From: Vagococcus allomyrinae
Lineage (GTDB): Bacteria; Bacillota; Bacilli; Lactobacillales; Vagococcaceae
NCBI RefSeq assembly: GCF_017829975.1
Contig: NZ_JAEEGA010000006.1
Coordinates: 232,568-296,567 of the forward strand
Direction of reading: 5' to 3'
Length of the DNA: 64,000 nt
This document shows, in pieces, positions 8,622 through 17,126 of this stretch; within the stretch, counting starts at the first letter, position 1, and every line of letters begins with the position of its first letter. Both the position numbers and the translations under genes were made by a program. A model generated the notes under the pieces. The model made no database searches. It had not been told where the DNA came from and saw only the letters and a program-made list of their open reading frames with translations.

Positions 8622-8672
8622 GAGGGAATAATTAAGTGATGATTCCCTCATCTGACTAATATAAGTATAGCA
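8622..8672 (-). promoter_or_regulatory. Extended -10 promoter and leader hairpin of the Gfo/Idh gene
   Basis: On the minus strand TGCTATACT (8672-8664) forms an extended -10 with a poor -35, predicting a leader of about 150 nt. The leader contains an 8-bp inverted repeat, GAGGGAAT / ATTCCCTC (8649-8642 and 8629-8622), with a 12-nt loop and no T-run, so it may be an operator or a structured leader. Confidence 0.4.
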
Positions 8673-8686
8673 GAATTGTGTATGAC

Positions 8687-8715
8687 TTGAAAAAAAATCA
8701 ACTTTTTCTTAATAT
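8687..8715 (+). promoter_or_regulatory. Promoter of the cell-wall gene group
   Basis: TTGAAA (8687-8692), 17-bp spacer, TAATAT (8710-8715). It faces the genes at 8776-10744 and is back to back with the Gfo/Idh promoter. Confidence 0.5.
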
Positions 8716-8775
8716 TATAGGTGAAAGGTGCTTTTTTTGAGTGACCGTTGTAGAATAGAGAATGAGGTGATGAAA

Positions 8776-9321
8776 ATGCATCAAGCTATGGTAAAAATTA
8801 TTATCGATCGAATTCTAAGTCAATTTGATTCGGAGAATCGCTTTTGTAGCGATTATTTAGAAGTGCCTCTTCAACAATGGGAAGAGTGGAAACGTGGCAG
8901 TCTTGCTATGCAGCCAGAAGAAATGCAAAAAATTAAAAGTCTATTTTCTGATTATGAGTGGATGTTAATGCAGAAAATTATTAAACAAACGATTCTCTTT
9001 CCTGAGAAACGCAATTATGTGGTAATGGAGTATAAACGAGTTAAGTCGTTAATTGCCAAAAAGTGGCTTCAATCTGGTGAGGCAACAGTCGAGTTAATTA
9101 GTCAGAAAGATACCTATTCAAAATCACCAAGAGCTCAAAGTAAGGAAATGATCAATTTGAAAGTTTCCATGGAATATGGTGTGTGGGGATATGATGATAT
9201 TTTGGAGTTCTCTTTACCAGCTGTTATTCAAAAACAAATCGAAGATTCGCCTGTAGATTTGCTTGAATGGGTCAATGAAAATTTAACCGATACTTATGTT
9301 ACCAATGAAGATCAAGAGTGA
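8776..9321 (+). CDS. Uncharacterised cytosolic protein
   Basis: A protein of about 181 residues that I do not recognise. ATG 8776 is preferred, with GAGG at 8764-8767 eight nt upstream; earlier in-frame starts would overlap that site. There is no signal peptide or membrane helix. It is rich in Trp/Lys/Glu, with helical segments such as P-L-Q-Q-W-E-E-W-K-R-G and M-Q-P-E-E-M-Q-K-I-K in the N-terminal half, loosely resembling a small DNA- or RNA-binding helical domain. The C-terminal half is acidic. It ends 8 bp before the start of the carboxypeptidase gene, so it is the first member of a probable three-gene operon with two peptidoglycan hydrolases, but nothing else ties it to the wall. Confidence 0.7.
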   Translation: MHQAMVKIIIDRILSQFDSENRFCSDYLEVPLQQWEEWKRGSLAMQPEEMQKIKSLFSDYEWMLMQKIIKQTILFPEKRNYVVMEYKRVKSLIAKKWLQSGEATVELISQKDTYSKSPRAQSKEMINLKVSMEYGVWGYDDILEFSLPAVIQKQIEDSPVDLLEWVNENLTDTYVTNEDQE

Positions 9322-9329
9322 GGGATGTA

Positions 9330-10100
9330 ATGACCAAAAAAATAATTGGTATTTTGTCTGTTCTGATGGTTGGGTTTATGGTAATCATTTTTTTCTTTCC
9401 GCCTGAGACGCAACCAAGAAAAGAAGCCGTGTCAGAAAAAAACACTAAAACGGCAACCTCGACTGCTGTTGCTACTAAAAAAGAAGTAGATAGTGAGTTA
9501 CCAGATGTATCAAGATCGGATTGGCAACTGATTTTAGTCAACCACGACACTCCTGTAACAGCAGAACCTAAAACCTTAACGGCCATGAAAAACGGTTATC
9601 AGATTGATAACCGAATTTATGATGCTTACTACAAAATGGAAGCAGCAGCGGCTGAAGCTGGTTATTCTTTAACAGTTATTTCGAGTTATCGATCAATCGC
9701 TGATCAAGAAGCGGTTTTTGACGCAGATGTCAGCAAATATTTGGCAAGCGGACTGAGCGAACAAGAGGCTGAGGCAAAGGCTGAAGAATATGTTACACAT
9801 CCAGGAAGAAGTGAGCATCACACGGGCTTGGCAGTTGATGTGGTTGATCAAGTCTGGTACGATCAGGGAAATGGATTAGAGGAAGAATTTTTTGAAACAG
9901 AAGCTGGTAAGTGGATTGATCAAAATTGTGCCAAATATGGTTTCGTCATCCGTTATCCTAAAAATAAGGAAGAAATAACGGGCATTAATTACGAACCTTG
10001 GCATTTACGCTATGTTGGCACTGAGAGTGCGAATTATATGGTTAGCCATCAATTAGTATTAGAAGAATATTTAGATGTATTAAAAGAAGCAGGTAAATAA
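9330..10100 (+). CDS. VanY/LdcB-type D-alanyl-D-alanine (or L,D-) carboxypeptidase, M15B
   Basis: A membrane-anchored peptidase of about 256 residues that trims C-terminal D-alanine from peptidoglycan stem peptides. The start is ATG 9330, with GAGGGA upstream; the GTG at 9318 would lie on that SD. An N-terminal hydrophobic anchor (about residues 5-25) is followed by a low-complexity Thr/Ala/Lys linker. The catalytic zinc domain follows, with I-S-S-Y-R-S, S-E-H-H-T-G-L-A-V-D (S-x-H-x-x-G-x-A-x-D motif) and E-P-W-H-L-R-Y. All zinc and catalytic residues of the VanY/LdcB family are present. Its stop overlaps the start of the downstream glucosaminidase gene (TAATG), so the two are coupled. Confidence 0.92.
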   Translation: MTKKIIGILSVLMVGFMVIIFFFPPETQPRKEAVSEKNTKTATSTAVATKKEVDSELPDVSRSDWQLILVNHDTPVTAEPKTLTAMKNGYQIDNRIYDAYYKMEAAAAEAGYSLTVISSYRSIADQEAVFDADVSKYLASGLSEQEAEAKAEEYVTHPGRSEHHTGLAVDVVDQVWYDQGNGLEEEFFETEAGKWIDQNCAKYGFVIRYPKNKEEITGINYEPWHLRYVGTESANYMVSHQLVLEEYLDVLKEAGK

Positions 10101-10744
10101 TGAAAAATCAAAAAAAACGACCGGCTAAACGCCCCAAAAGTTATCAACGACGAACAAAAAAGAACTGGAAACAGTCTTTAACATTGTGGATTGCGGTTAT
10201 TTTAATGTTAACTTTTTGTTTTGTCCTGAGCCTATCGTTGTTAAGTGAACACTATGAGCGACCGCTAGAGGTCGCGCAAGTTCCTCAGTCAGAACTGTTT
10301 ATTGATGAAATAGCCCCACACGCGAAAGTGATTCAAGAACGGCATAATATTTTACCAAGTATTATTTTGGGTCAAGCAATTCTTGAGTCTGATTGGGGGC
10401 AAAGTCAATTGGCAGCGACTTATGGTAATTTATTCGGGATCAAGGCGTATGGCAACACGGATAAAGTTAATCTAGGAACCAGTGAATTTGTCGATGGTAA
10501 ATGGATCGAAATCAAAGCTGATTTTCGTGTCTATCCTAATTGGCAGGCGTCAATGGATGATCACGCCTTACTATTTGTCAATGGCGTGGATTGGAATCCA
10601 AATCTTTATCAAGGTGTTATTCAAGCAACGACATACCAAGAAGCAGCCAGAGCTTTACAAGCTGCCGGTTATGCGACCGATCCTAATTATCAAGAAAAAA
10701 TCATCGGTGTCATTGAGACCTATAATTTGAATAAGTATGATTAA
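10100..10744 (+). CDS. GH73-family N-acetylglucosaminidase (peptidoglycan hydrolase)
   Basis: A 214-residue membrane-anchored lytic enzyme. It has a very basic N-terminus (about 26 residues of K/R), one transmembrane helix (about residues 27-48), then a GH73 catalytic domain. The motif Q-A-I-L-E-S-D-W-G-Q-S carries the catalytic Glu, followed by G-N-L-F-G-I-K and F-R-V-Y-P-N-W-Q-A-S-M-D-D-H, and A-G-Y-A-T-D-P-N-Y near the end, all standard for this family. No LysM or other wall-binding repeats are present, so it should act close to the membrane. It is translationally coupled to the carboxypeptidase gene, suggesting joint peptidoglycan maturation. Confidence 0.9.
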   Translation: MKNQKKRPAKRPKSYQRRTKKNWKQSLTLWIAVILMLTFCFVLSLSLLSEHYERPLEVAQVPQSELFIDEIAPHAKVIQERHNILPSIILGQAILESDWGQSQLAATYGNLFGIKAYGNTDKVNLGTSEFVDGKWIEIKADFRVYPNWQASMDDHALLFVNGVDWNPNLYQGVIQATTYQEAARALQAAGYATDPNYQEKIIGVIETYNLNKYD

Positions 10745-10933
10745 AATCTTTTTTAGGGTGGAATATTGAACTGAAACTATTTCATGGTATAATAGGTATT
10801 TCAGTAACTGTTAGGCTAATTTTCAAAAGAGTGAACTGATTTCAGGGTGTTATGTCTTTAAATCGAAAAACAAGTTAGTTTAACATGACCTATTTAAATA
10901 AAATAGAACAGAATGATAAAAGGAGTTAATCAG

Positions 10934-11146
10934 ATGAGAAAGCATGTTAAGGTCATAAAAGGATTTTTAAGTGGTTTATTAGTGTCAATATGTCTGTTGG
11001 GAGTAGGGCTGGTTACAGAAGCTAGCAATGTTGGACAACCATTACCCGAAACTGGTGAAGAAATAGCTAAAACCGGTTTAGTCATTGGCGGTATTATCAT
11101 CGTCATTGTGATCATTATCGTATTAATTCGTCGTAGAAAGAAATAG
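10934..11146 (+). CDS. Tiny LPETG-anchored protein
   Basis: A 70-residue precursor. AAGGAG at 10919-10924 is well spaced for ATG 10934. A signal peptide covers about residues 1-30 (K-H-V-K-V-I-K-G, hydrophobic core, T-E-A cut). Only about six residues (S-N-V-G-Q-P) separate it from the LPETG sorting signal at about residues 37-41. The remainder is G-E-E-I-A-K-T-G, a long Ile/Val helix and an R-R-R-K-K tail. After signal peptidase and sortase processing, only about ten residues would remain on the wall. This is far shorter than ordinary LPXTG proteins. It could be a sortase-substrate peptide, a released membrane peptide, or the vestige of a longer gene. It has its own terminator. Confidence 0.8.
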   Translation: MRKHVKVIKGFLSGLLVSICLLGVGLVTEASNVGQPLPETGEEIAKTGLVIGGIIIVIVIIIVLIRRRKK

Positions 11147-11152
11147 AAGTAG

Positions 11153-11179
11153 GAGCTGGGGATGACCTAGCTCTTTTTT
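11153..11179 (+). terminator. Terminator of the small LPETG gene
   Basis: GAGCTGG (11153-11159) pairs with CCTAGCTC (11166-11173, one bulge) and is followed by six T. Bases 11180-11395 are AT-rich and I see no gene there. Confidence 0.7.
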
Positions 11180-11395
11180 ATTGCCAATGGTATTATTTGT
11201 GAGGCATTTAAACTTTTAAAAATAGTGGACTCTAAACGGAAATTCTGAGATATGGTAGTGGGAAATTTGTCCGAAAAGTTCTATTATCATCAGTTATATT
11301 TTTATATTAAATGTTTATGTTAAAAAATGAAAAAGCTTATTTTGTTGTAAATCTTAATAATCTAATGAGAAAATTAAAAATTATTAAGTTTTGGC

Positions 11396-11424
11396 TTGAA
11401 ATAATGGGAATTATGGTAGATAAT
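11396..11424 (+). promoter_or_regulatory. Promoter of the xpt-pbuX riboswitch transcript
   Basis: TTGAAA (11396-11401), 17-bp spacer, GATAAT (11419-11424). The predicted start lies about 20 nt before the riboswitch P1 stem. Confidence 0.55.
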
Positions 11425-11450
11425 TAAGAAAACTTTTTGAAAAATTACAA

Positions 11451-11514
11451 GCTTGTATATGATCATAATTGGTTGATCGTCTCTACCTGGTGCCGTAAAT
11501 ACCAGACTATAAGC
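11451..11514 (+). ncRNA. Purine (guanine-class) riboswitch
   Basis: P1 is GCTTGTA (11451-11457) paired with TATAAGC (11508-11514). TGATC/GATC arms flank L2, and the conserved J2/3 element is GTCTCTAC. P3 is CTGGT / ACCAG with loop GCCGTAAAT. J3/1 reads ACTAT, which places a C at the ligand-discriminating position (position 74 in xpt numbering) and so predicts guanine/hypoxanthine/xanthine rather than adenine. It lies directly before xpt-pbuX, the canonical target. Confidence 0.92.
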
Positions 11515-11531
11515 AGAAATAGGCATATTTG

Positions 11532-11572
11532 ACCTTTTTTTGCTATGAAAAATAGCAGAAAAAGGTTTTTTT
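11532..11572 (+). terminator. Riboswitch-controlled terminator
   Basis: ACCTTTTTTTGCTAT (11532-11546) and ATAGCAGAAAAAGGT (11551-11565) form a long stem with one mismatch and a GAAA-type loop, followed by seven T. It is the OFF-state expression platform: purine binding stabilises P1 and leaves this stem free to form. Confidence 0.85.
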
Positions 11573-11584
11573 GTATTTTTTTAG

Positions 11585-12190
<606 letters not shown>

Positions 12191-12191
12191 C

Positions 12192-13499
12192 ATGGAACAG
12201 TCATCTAATGGTAAAGCAGCAGTTTTAGGCTTACAACATTTGCTAGCGATGTATGCTGGTGCAGTCGCTGTCCCGTTATTAATTGGTCAAGGGCTGGGCT
12301 TTAATACAGAACAAATGACTTACCTGATTTCGATTGATATTTTTATGTGTGGTGTGGCCACCTTGTTACAACTAACTGTCAATAAATACTTTGGGATTGG
12401 CTTGCCTGTTGTTTTAGGCTGTGCGATTCAGGCTGTCTCGCCATTGATTTTAATCGGCTCAACTAAAAGTATTGGGGCGATGTATGGTGCTATTATTGTG
12501 GCTGGGATCTTTATCGTGGTGATTTCCGGTGTTTTTTCTAAAATAGAGAAGTTTTTCCCGCCTGTTGTCACAGGGACGGTTATTACGGTGATTGGCTTGA
12601 CTTTAATACCTGTTGCGATTGAAAAAATTGGTGGAGGCGTTAAAGGTGCCGAAGGCTTTGGTGATTTACGGAATATTGGTTTGGCGTTCTTAACGATCGC
12701 TCTTATTTTAGGGGTACAAGCTTTTGGTAAAGGTTTTTTTCGATCTATTTCAGTTTTAGTAGGCTTAGTTGGGGGAACCTTGGTTGCGTTAGTAACTGGT
12801 ATGGTTAATTTCTCTGCCGTAAAGGAAGCTACTTGGCTTCATTTACCGCAACCATTCTATTTTGGGTTCCCAGAATTTGATTTAATGTCAATCTTACTTA
12901 TTATTATCGTGTCAATTGTCAGTATGGTCGAATCTACAGGTGTTTATTTCGCTCTGGGAGATATTACGGGCCAGAAAGTTGGGAAGGAAGAATTAAAAAA
13001 AGGCTATCGTGCTGAAGGTTTGGCTGTGATACTTGGTGGCATTTTCAATACATTTCCATATACCGGTTTCTCGCAAAATGTCGGACTTGTTCAATTATCA
13101 GGCATTCGTTCAAGACGGCCGATTTATTTTTCGGCGTTTTTCTTGATTGCATTAGGGTTGTTGCCAAAGGCTGGTGCAGTAGCTCAAATTATTCCTGAGC
13201 CTGTATTAGGTGGTGGAATGTTAGTAATGTTTGGGATGGTGGCTGTACAGGGAATGAAGATGTTGTCTAAAGCCGATCTGTCCAATGAAAAGAATCTATT
13301 GATTATAGCCATTTCAATTGGCTTTGGTCTTGGGTTTAATATGGTTCCGACGGTCTTTTCACAATTTCCAGCAGCTTTACAAATGTTTACAGGGAACGGT
13401 ATTGTGATGAGTAGCTTTACGGCTATTTTGCTAAACATCGTGTTTAATTATGGCAATTTAGAGGGAACAAGATCAGTTGTAGCAGATAAAAGGGCATAA
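12192..13499 (+). CDS. pbuX: Xanthine permease (NCS2 family)
   Basis: A 435-residue polytopic nucleobase permease. The start is ATG 12192: GGAGG at 12179-12183 lies inside the end of xpt and is correctly spaced, so the two genes are tightly coupled. NCS2/UraA-fold signatures are seen: L-G-L-Q-H-L-L-A-M-Y-A-G near residue 12, and G-L-P-V-V-L-G-C-A-I-Q near residue 76. Further along are the S-M-V-E-S-T-G-V-Y-F motif carrying the substrate-binding Glu, and N-T-F-P-Y-T-G-F-S-Q-N-V-G in the second half. About 13-14 hydrophobic segments are predicted. The pairing with xpt under a guanine riboswitch argues for xanthine as the main substrate. Confidence 0.95.
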   Translation: MEQSSNGKAAVLGLQHLLAMYAGAVAVPLLIGQGLGFNTEQMTYLISIDIFMCGVATLLQLTVNKYFGIGLPVVLGCAIQAVSPLILIGSTKSIGAMYGAIIVAGIFIVVISGVFSKIEKFFPPVVTGTVITVIGLTLIPVAIEKIGGGVKGAEGFGDLRNIGLAFLTIALILGVQAFGKGFFRSISVLVGLVGGTLVALVTGMVNFSAVKEATWLHLPQPFYFGFPEFDLMSILLIIIVSIVSMVESTGVYFALGDITGQKVGKEELKKGYRAEGLAVILGGIFNTFPYTGFSQNVGLVQLSGIRSRRPIYFSAFFLIALGLLPKAGAVAQIIPEPVLGGGMLVMFGMVAVQGMKMLSKADLSNEKNLLIIAISIGFGLGFNMVPTVFSQFPAALQMFTGNGIVMSSFTAILLNIVFNYGNLEGTRSVVADKRA

Positions 13500-13598
13500 A
13501 AAGCCGAAAGATAAGCCATTAAAAAGAGGTGTCACCTAATCGGTTGATTTTACGTCAAGTATATCTTAAAAGAATGTCAAAAAATTTGACTGAAAGTT

Positions 13599-13627
13599 TT
13601 GACACTAGCTCCTGCCATTGTTAAACT
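13599..13627 (+). promoter_or_regulatory. Extended -10 promoter of purK-purB
   Basis: TTGACA (13599-13604), 17-bp spacer, TG-T-TAAACT (-10 at 13622-13627, TG at 13619). Just upstream is a small perfect inverted repeat, GTCAAA-AAA-TTTGAC (13576-13590). No PurR-type CGAAC box is seen here. Confidence 0.6.
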
Positions 13628-13686
13628 AAGGAAGGAAGGTTGCCCTAAACGCCTTTACCTAGTCTTAAAGAAAGCAGGAGATGACG

Positions 13687-14829
13687 TTGTCAGAATTATT
13701 TATACCTGGTCAGACAATTGGTATAATCGGTGGTGGTCATTTAGCCCGATTATTAACGCTATCAGCTAAATCCATAGGGTTTCATGTCGGTATTTTAGCT
13801 CCAGAGCAAGGATGTACCGCAGCCGAAGTGGCTGATTGGCAGATAGTAGCAGATTACACAGATCAGTTGGCGATGGTTCGGATGGCTGAAAAGTGTGATG
13901 TTTTAACTTTTGAACATTTGGATAATGATCTTTCGTTAATCCGTCAAGTCGATGAGCTAGTGTCAATTCCTCAAAGTTTAGAATTATTGGAATTTCCTCA
14001 AGATCGGTTATTAGAGCGAACGTTTTTGGATGCCAGTAATATTAACATAGCCCCTTATGCGCAAATCAATCAGATTGGCGATATTGAAAAAAATATTGAA
14101 GCAATCGGCTTTCCTTGTATTTTAAAAGGCGATCGAGGCCAAGGAAATGCTGAAAGCCAGCATGTGATGAAACGTATCTCTGATATTAGAGGCTGTTTGC
14201 CATTAGTGAGAGAGGGAACTTGCATTTTGGAAGCGATGATTCCGTTTGAAAAAGAGATCACTGTGATGATCGTCGGAAATGGCAATCATGATTATTCCAA
14301 GTTTCCAATTGTGGAGACCCGTTATCATAAGGACGGCCGGTTTGCTCAAGGGATCGTGCCAGCTGAGTTGCCAAATGAAATTACTGAGGAAGCTTATCGT
14401 ATTGCGGATGATATTGCCGTCACGTTAAACGTCCAAGGTATTTTAACGATTGAAATGTTTGTCACAGAAGCCGGCATGATCTATGTTAATTCTTTAGCGC
14501 CAGGCCCACATAGTGCTGGCCACTATTCTTTAGAAGCCAGTAATTTATCTCAGTTTGACGCTCATATCAGAGGCATTTGCGGGTGGCAATTGCCAGATAT
14601 TAAACTTTACTCAGCAGCTATTATGATGAATGTCGCAAGTGAACAGTTAATTGAAACAATCAGCTACATCCCTTTTGAAAAAAATTGGTATCACCATTAT
14701 TATGGCACAACCTCTTTAAGTAAAAATGATACTGTGGGTCACATAACGATTTTAACGGACGACGTTGAGTCAGAACTGGTTCATCTTGAGGGGATTCAAA
14801 TCTGGGAAGAAAACTCAGATTACAGATAA
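13687..14829 (+). CDS. purK: PurK-like ATP-grasp protein, divergent and possibly inactive
   Basis: A homologue (380 residues) of N5-carboxyaminoimidazole ribonucleotide synthase. I choose TTG 13687 because GCAGGAG ends at 13680, directly against ATG 13681 but 6 nt before the TTG. The N-terminus (I-G-I-I-G-G-G-H-L-A-R-L), F-P-Q-D-R-L-L-E-R and F-E-K-E-I-T-V-M are PurK-like. However, the ATP-grasp glycine loop, normally R-R-G/T-G-G-Y-D-G-K/R-G-Q, reads G-D-R-G-Q-G-N-A-E-S-Q. The N-E-x-A-P-R-x-H-N-S-G-H motif reads N-S-L-A-P-G-P-H-S-A-G-H, losing the metal-binding Glu (Ser at about residue 269) and the Arg. No purE is adjacent. It is co-directional with purB, 35 bp upstream. The fold is certain; catalytic function is doubtful. 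Confidence 0.8.
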   Translation: MSELFIPGQTIGIIGGGHLARLLTLSAKSIGFHVGILAPEQGCTAAEVADWQIVADYTDQLAMVRMAEKCDVLTFEHLDNDLSLIRQVDELVSIPQSLELLEFPQDRLLERTFLDASNINIAPYAQINQIGDIEKNIEAIGFPCILKGDRGQGNAESQHVMKRISDIRGCLPLVREGTCILEAMIPFEKEITVMIVGNGNHDYSKFPIVETRYHKDGRFAQGIVPAELPNEITEEAYRIADDIAVTLNVQGILTIEMFVTEAGMIYVNSLAPGPHSAGHYSLEASNLSQFDAHIRGICGWQLPDIKLYSAAIMMNVASEQLIETISYIPFEKNWYHHYYGTTSLSKNDTVGHITILTDDVESELVHLEGIQIWEENSDYR

Positions 14830-14864
14830 AGTAGTTGACTAATAAAATTAGAGGAGATAGTTAA

Positions 14865-16160
14865 ATGATTGAACGTTATACACGCCCGGAAATGGGAAAT
14901 ATTTGGACAGATGATAACCGCTACAATGCTTGGCTCGAGGTTGAGATTCTGGCTGCTGAAGCTTGGGCAGAGCTCGGCGAAATTCCACAAGAAGATGTGG
15001 AGAAAATCAGAGAAAAAGCCACGTTTAACGTTCCTCGTATTTTAGAAATTGAACAAGAGACCCGTCATGATGTGGTGGCCTTTACGCGAGCCGTTTCCGA
15101 ATCTTTAGGAAATGAAAGCAAGTGGGTGCATTATGGTTTGACGAGTACGGATGTCGTTGATACGGCTTATGGCTATTTGCTTAAACAAGCCAACGATATC
15201 TTGCGTCGTGATTTAGCCAGGTTTACTGAGATTATTGGCGAAAAAGCGAGAGCGCATAAATTTACAGTTATGATGGGGAGAACCCATGGTGTTCATGCTG
15301 AGCCGACTACTTTTGGGTTGAAATTAGCATTGTGGTACTCAGAAATGACACGTAATATTGAGCGCTTTGAGCATGCGGCTAAAGGCGTTGAAGCGGGCAA
15401 GATAAGTGGGGCTGTCGGGACGTTTGCCAATACGCCACCAGCAGTTGAAGCGTTTGTCTGTGACAAATTAGGGATTCGAGCACAAGATATTTCGACGCAA
15501 GTGCTGCCGCGTGATTTGCATGCAGAATACGTTTCAGCTATGGCGATTATCGCCACTAGTATTGAAAAATTTGCAACGGAAATTAGGAGTTTACAAAAAT
15601 CGGAAACTCGTGAAGTGGAAGAATTTTTCGCTAAAGGTCAAAAAGGTTCTTCGGCGATGCCTCATAAGCGAAATCCGATTGGATCTGAAAACATGACTGG
15701 GCTAGCTCGCGTGATACGTGGTCATGTCCTAACGGCGATGGATAATATGGTTTTGTGGCATGAACGTGATATTTCTCATTCATCGGCAGAGCGGATTATT
15801 ATTCCTGATACTACGATTTTACTTGACTATATGTTAAATCGCTTCAGTACAATTGTCGAAAATTTAACAGTTTTTCCAGAGAATATGAAACGAAATATGG
15901 ATGCGACATTTGGTTTGATTTATAGTCAACGCGTCTTACTACAATTGATTGATAAAGGGATGACTAGAGAAGAAGCTTATGATTTAGTTCAACCAAAAAC
16001 CGCTTATGCTTGGGATCATCAAACCCAATTCCGTCCGCTGTTGGAAGCGGATGAAACCATTATGGCCGCCTTAAGCCACGCCGATTTGGATGAAGCTTTT
16101 GATTATCATTGGCATATGAAGCATGTTGAGACACTTTTTGATCGTGTTGGTTTAGGCTAA
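14865..16160 (+). CDS. purB: Adenylosuccinate lyase
   Basis: A 431-residue fumarase/aspartase-superfamily enzyme acting twice in purine synthesis (SAICAR to AICAR, adenylosuccinate to AMP). All key elements are intact: the N-terminal [17 protein letters not shown] near residue 87, [10 protein letters not shown] with the catalytic His near residue 140, and the signature loop [11 protein letters not shown] near residue 262 with its catalytic Ser. Length is that of the short bacterial PurB class. GGAGATAG at 14852-14859 supports the ATG. It is needed for adenine nucleotide synthesis from salvaged IMP even where the de novo pathway is missing, which may explain its retention next to a decayed purK. 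Confidence 0.97.
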   Translation: MIERYTRPEMGNIWTDDNRYNAWLEVEILAAEAWAELGEIPQEDVEKIREKATFNVPRILEIEQETRHDVVAFTRAVSESLGNESKWVHYGLTSTDVVDTAYGYLLKQANDILRRDLARFTEIIGEKARAHKFTVMMGRTHGVHAEPTTFGLKLALWYSEMTRNIERFEHAAKGVEAGKISGAVGTFANTPPAVEAFVCDKLGIRAQDISTQVLPRDLHAEYVSAMAIIATSIEKFATEIRSLQKSETREVEEFFAKGQKGSSAMPHKRNPIGSENMTGLARVIRGHVLTAMDNMVLWHERDISHSSAERIIIPDTTILLDYMLNRFSTIVENLTVFPENMKRNMDATFGLIYSQRVLLQLIDKGMTREEAYDLVQPKTAYAWDHQTQFRPLLEADETIMAALSHADLDEAFDYHWHMKHVETLFDRVGLG

Positions 16161-16163
16161 AGT

Positions 16164-16196
16164 GAGAGGGGGGACGATGATCGTCTCTCTCTTTTT
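16164..16196 (+). terminator. Terminator after purB
   Basis: GAGAGGGGGGACGA (16164-16177) pairs with TCGTCTCTCTC (16181-16191) and is followed by TTTTTGTTT. Confidence 0.8.
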
Positions 16197-16289
16197 GTTT
16201 ATGACAGCTAAGGAGATGTTTACTTGTTTTTCTGAATGATGAAAAGTTTGGTATACTGGATGCAGTGAATGAAAGAAAAGGATTAACTT

Positions 16290-16967
16290 ATGCGAATAAA
16301 AAAAACTGAGAAAAAGGTCTATGATTATTTATTAATTCAAATCGAAGAAGGCGTATTTGGGCCAAATAGCAAAATAGTCGAACAAGATGTGGCTTATCAA
16401 CTCGAAGTCAGCCGTTCGCCAGTCCGAAGCGCTTTGCTTAGATTAGAATCTGAAGGATACATTAAATTGATTCCTTACAAGGGAGCTGTCGTGTTAAGTA
16501 AACAATTGGACAGTAAAACCTATGTTGAGCAGTTAAAGGTGTTTGAATTATTGTTTATCCAGTATCTCTTTCAGGTTGAGACAAAGAAGAACCAACTGCC
16601 TTTTAACCAGATTGTTGAACAATTAACATTTATTTCTCAAGGAATTGATACGCAACCAAGAGAAACGGTTATTAGCATGGAAATGGACTTATTCAAATTG
16701 CTCTTAAGTGAGCAATCTAATCATTACTATAAACAATTATTGTTGGGGATTATCAAAGGTGTGTTGGAAACCGATTTCGTCGGTGTAACATTGCCAGAGG
16801 AAGAAGCCCCCCTTCTGTTTTTTTATCATTTAAAGAAATTAGTGGGGTATTTAGAAGATGGACAGTATCCTCAAGGTCGTCGCGAAATAAGAATTTTAAT
16901 CAATCACTTAGTCTTGGCAGTAATAGACAAACAAGACGTGGGACAATTAAATAAGTATGAATCGTAA
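16290..16967 (+). CDS. GntR-family transcriptional regulator (FCD-like)
   Basis: A 225-residue regulator. The N-terminal winged helix-turn-helix (about residues 7-70) has I-E-E-G-V-F-G-P-N-S-K-I-V-E-Q-D-V-A and the recognition helix S-R-S-P-V-R-S-A-L-L-R-L-E-S-E-G-Y-I, which is typical GntR. The C-terminal 150 residues are helical, consistent with an FCD-type ligand domain, although the usual metal-binding His residues are not evident, so the effector is uncertain. The gene is alone between the purB terminator and the aldo-keto reductase; the latter is a plausible but unproven target. AAAGGA lies 8-10 nt before the ATG. Confidence 0.85.
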   Translation: MRIKKTEKKVYDYLLIQIEEGVFGPNSKIVEQDVAYQLEVSRSPVRSALLRLESEGYIKLIPYKGAVVLSKQLDSKTYVEQLKVFELLFIQYLFQVETKKNQLPFNQIVEQLTFISQGIDTQPRETVISMEMDLFKLLLSEQSNHYYKQLLLGIIKGVLETDFVGVTLPEEEAPLLFFYHLKKLVGYLEDGQYPQGRREIRILINHLVLAVIDKQDVGQLNKYES

Positions 16968-17126
16968 GTGGTTACATGTATAATGAAAGATGTGTGAAGG
17001 CACAAAGAATTAATTAATGACAACAATGGCTGGAGTCTTACAGTTTGTTTCTGTTTTAGCAATTTTGGCTAGAACCAAGGGAGAAAGGTGTCAGTGAGAC
17101 CCTGTAAATAAAAGGAGGAAGTGTCA

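Noticed and set aside
13609..13680. CTCCTGC (13609) pairing with GCAGGAG (13674) as a translational switch sequestering the purK SD
   Set aside because: The best promoter (13599-13627) would start transcription after the first arm, so the arms would not be on the same RNA; kept only as a possibility if an upstream promoter exists.
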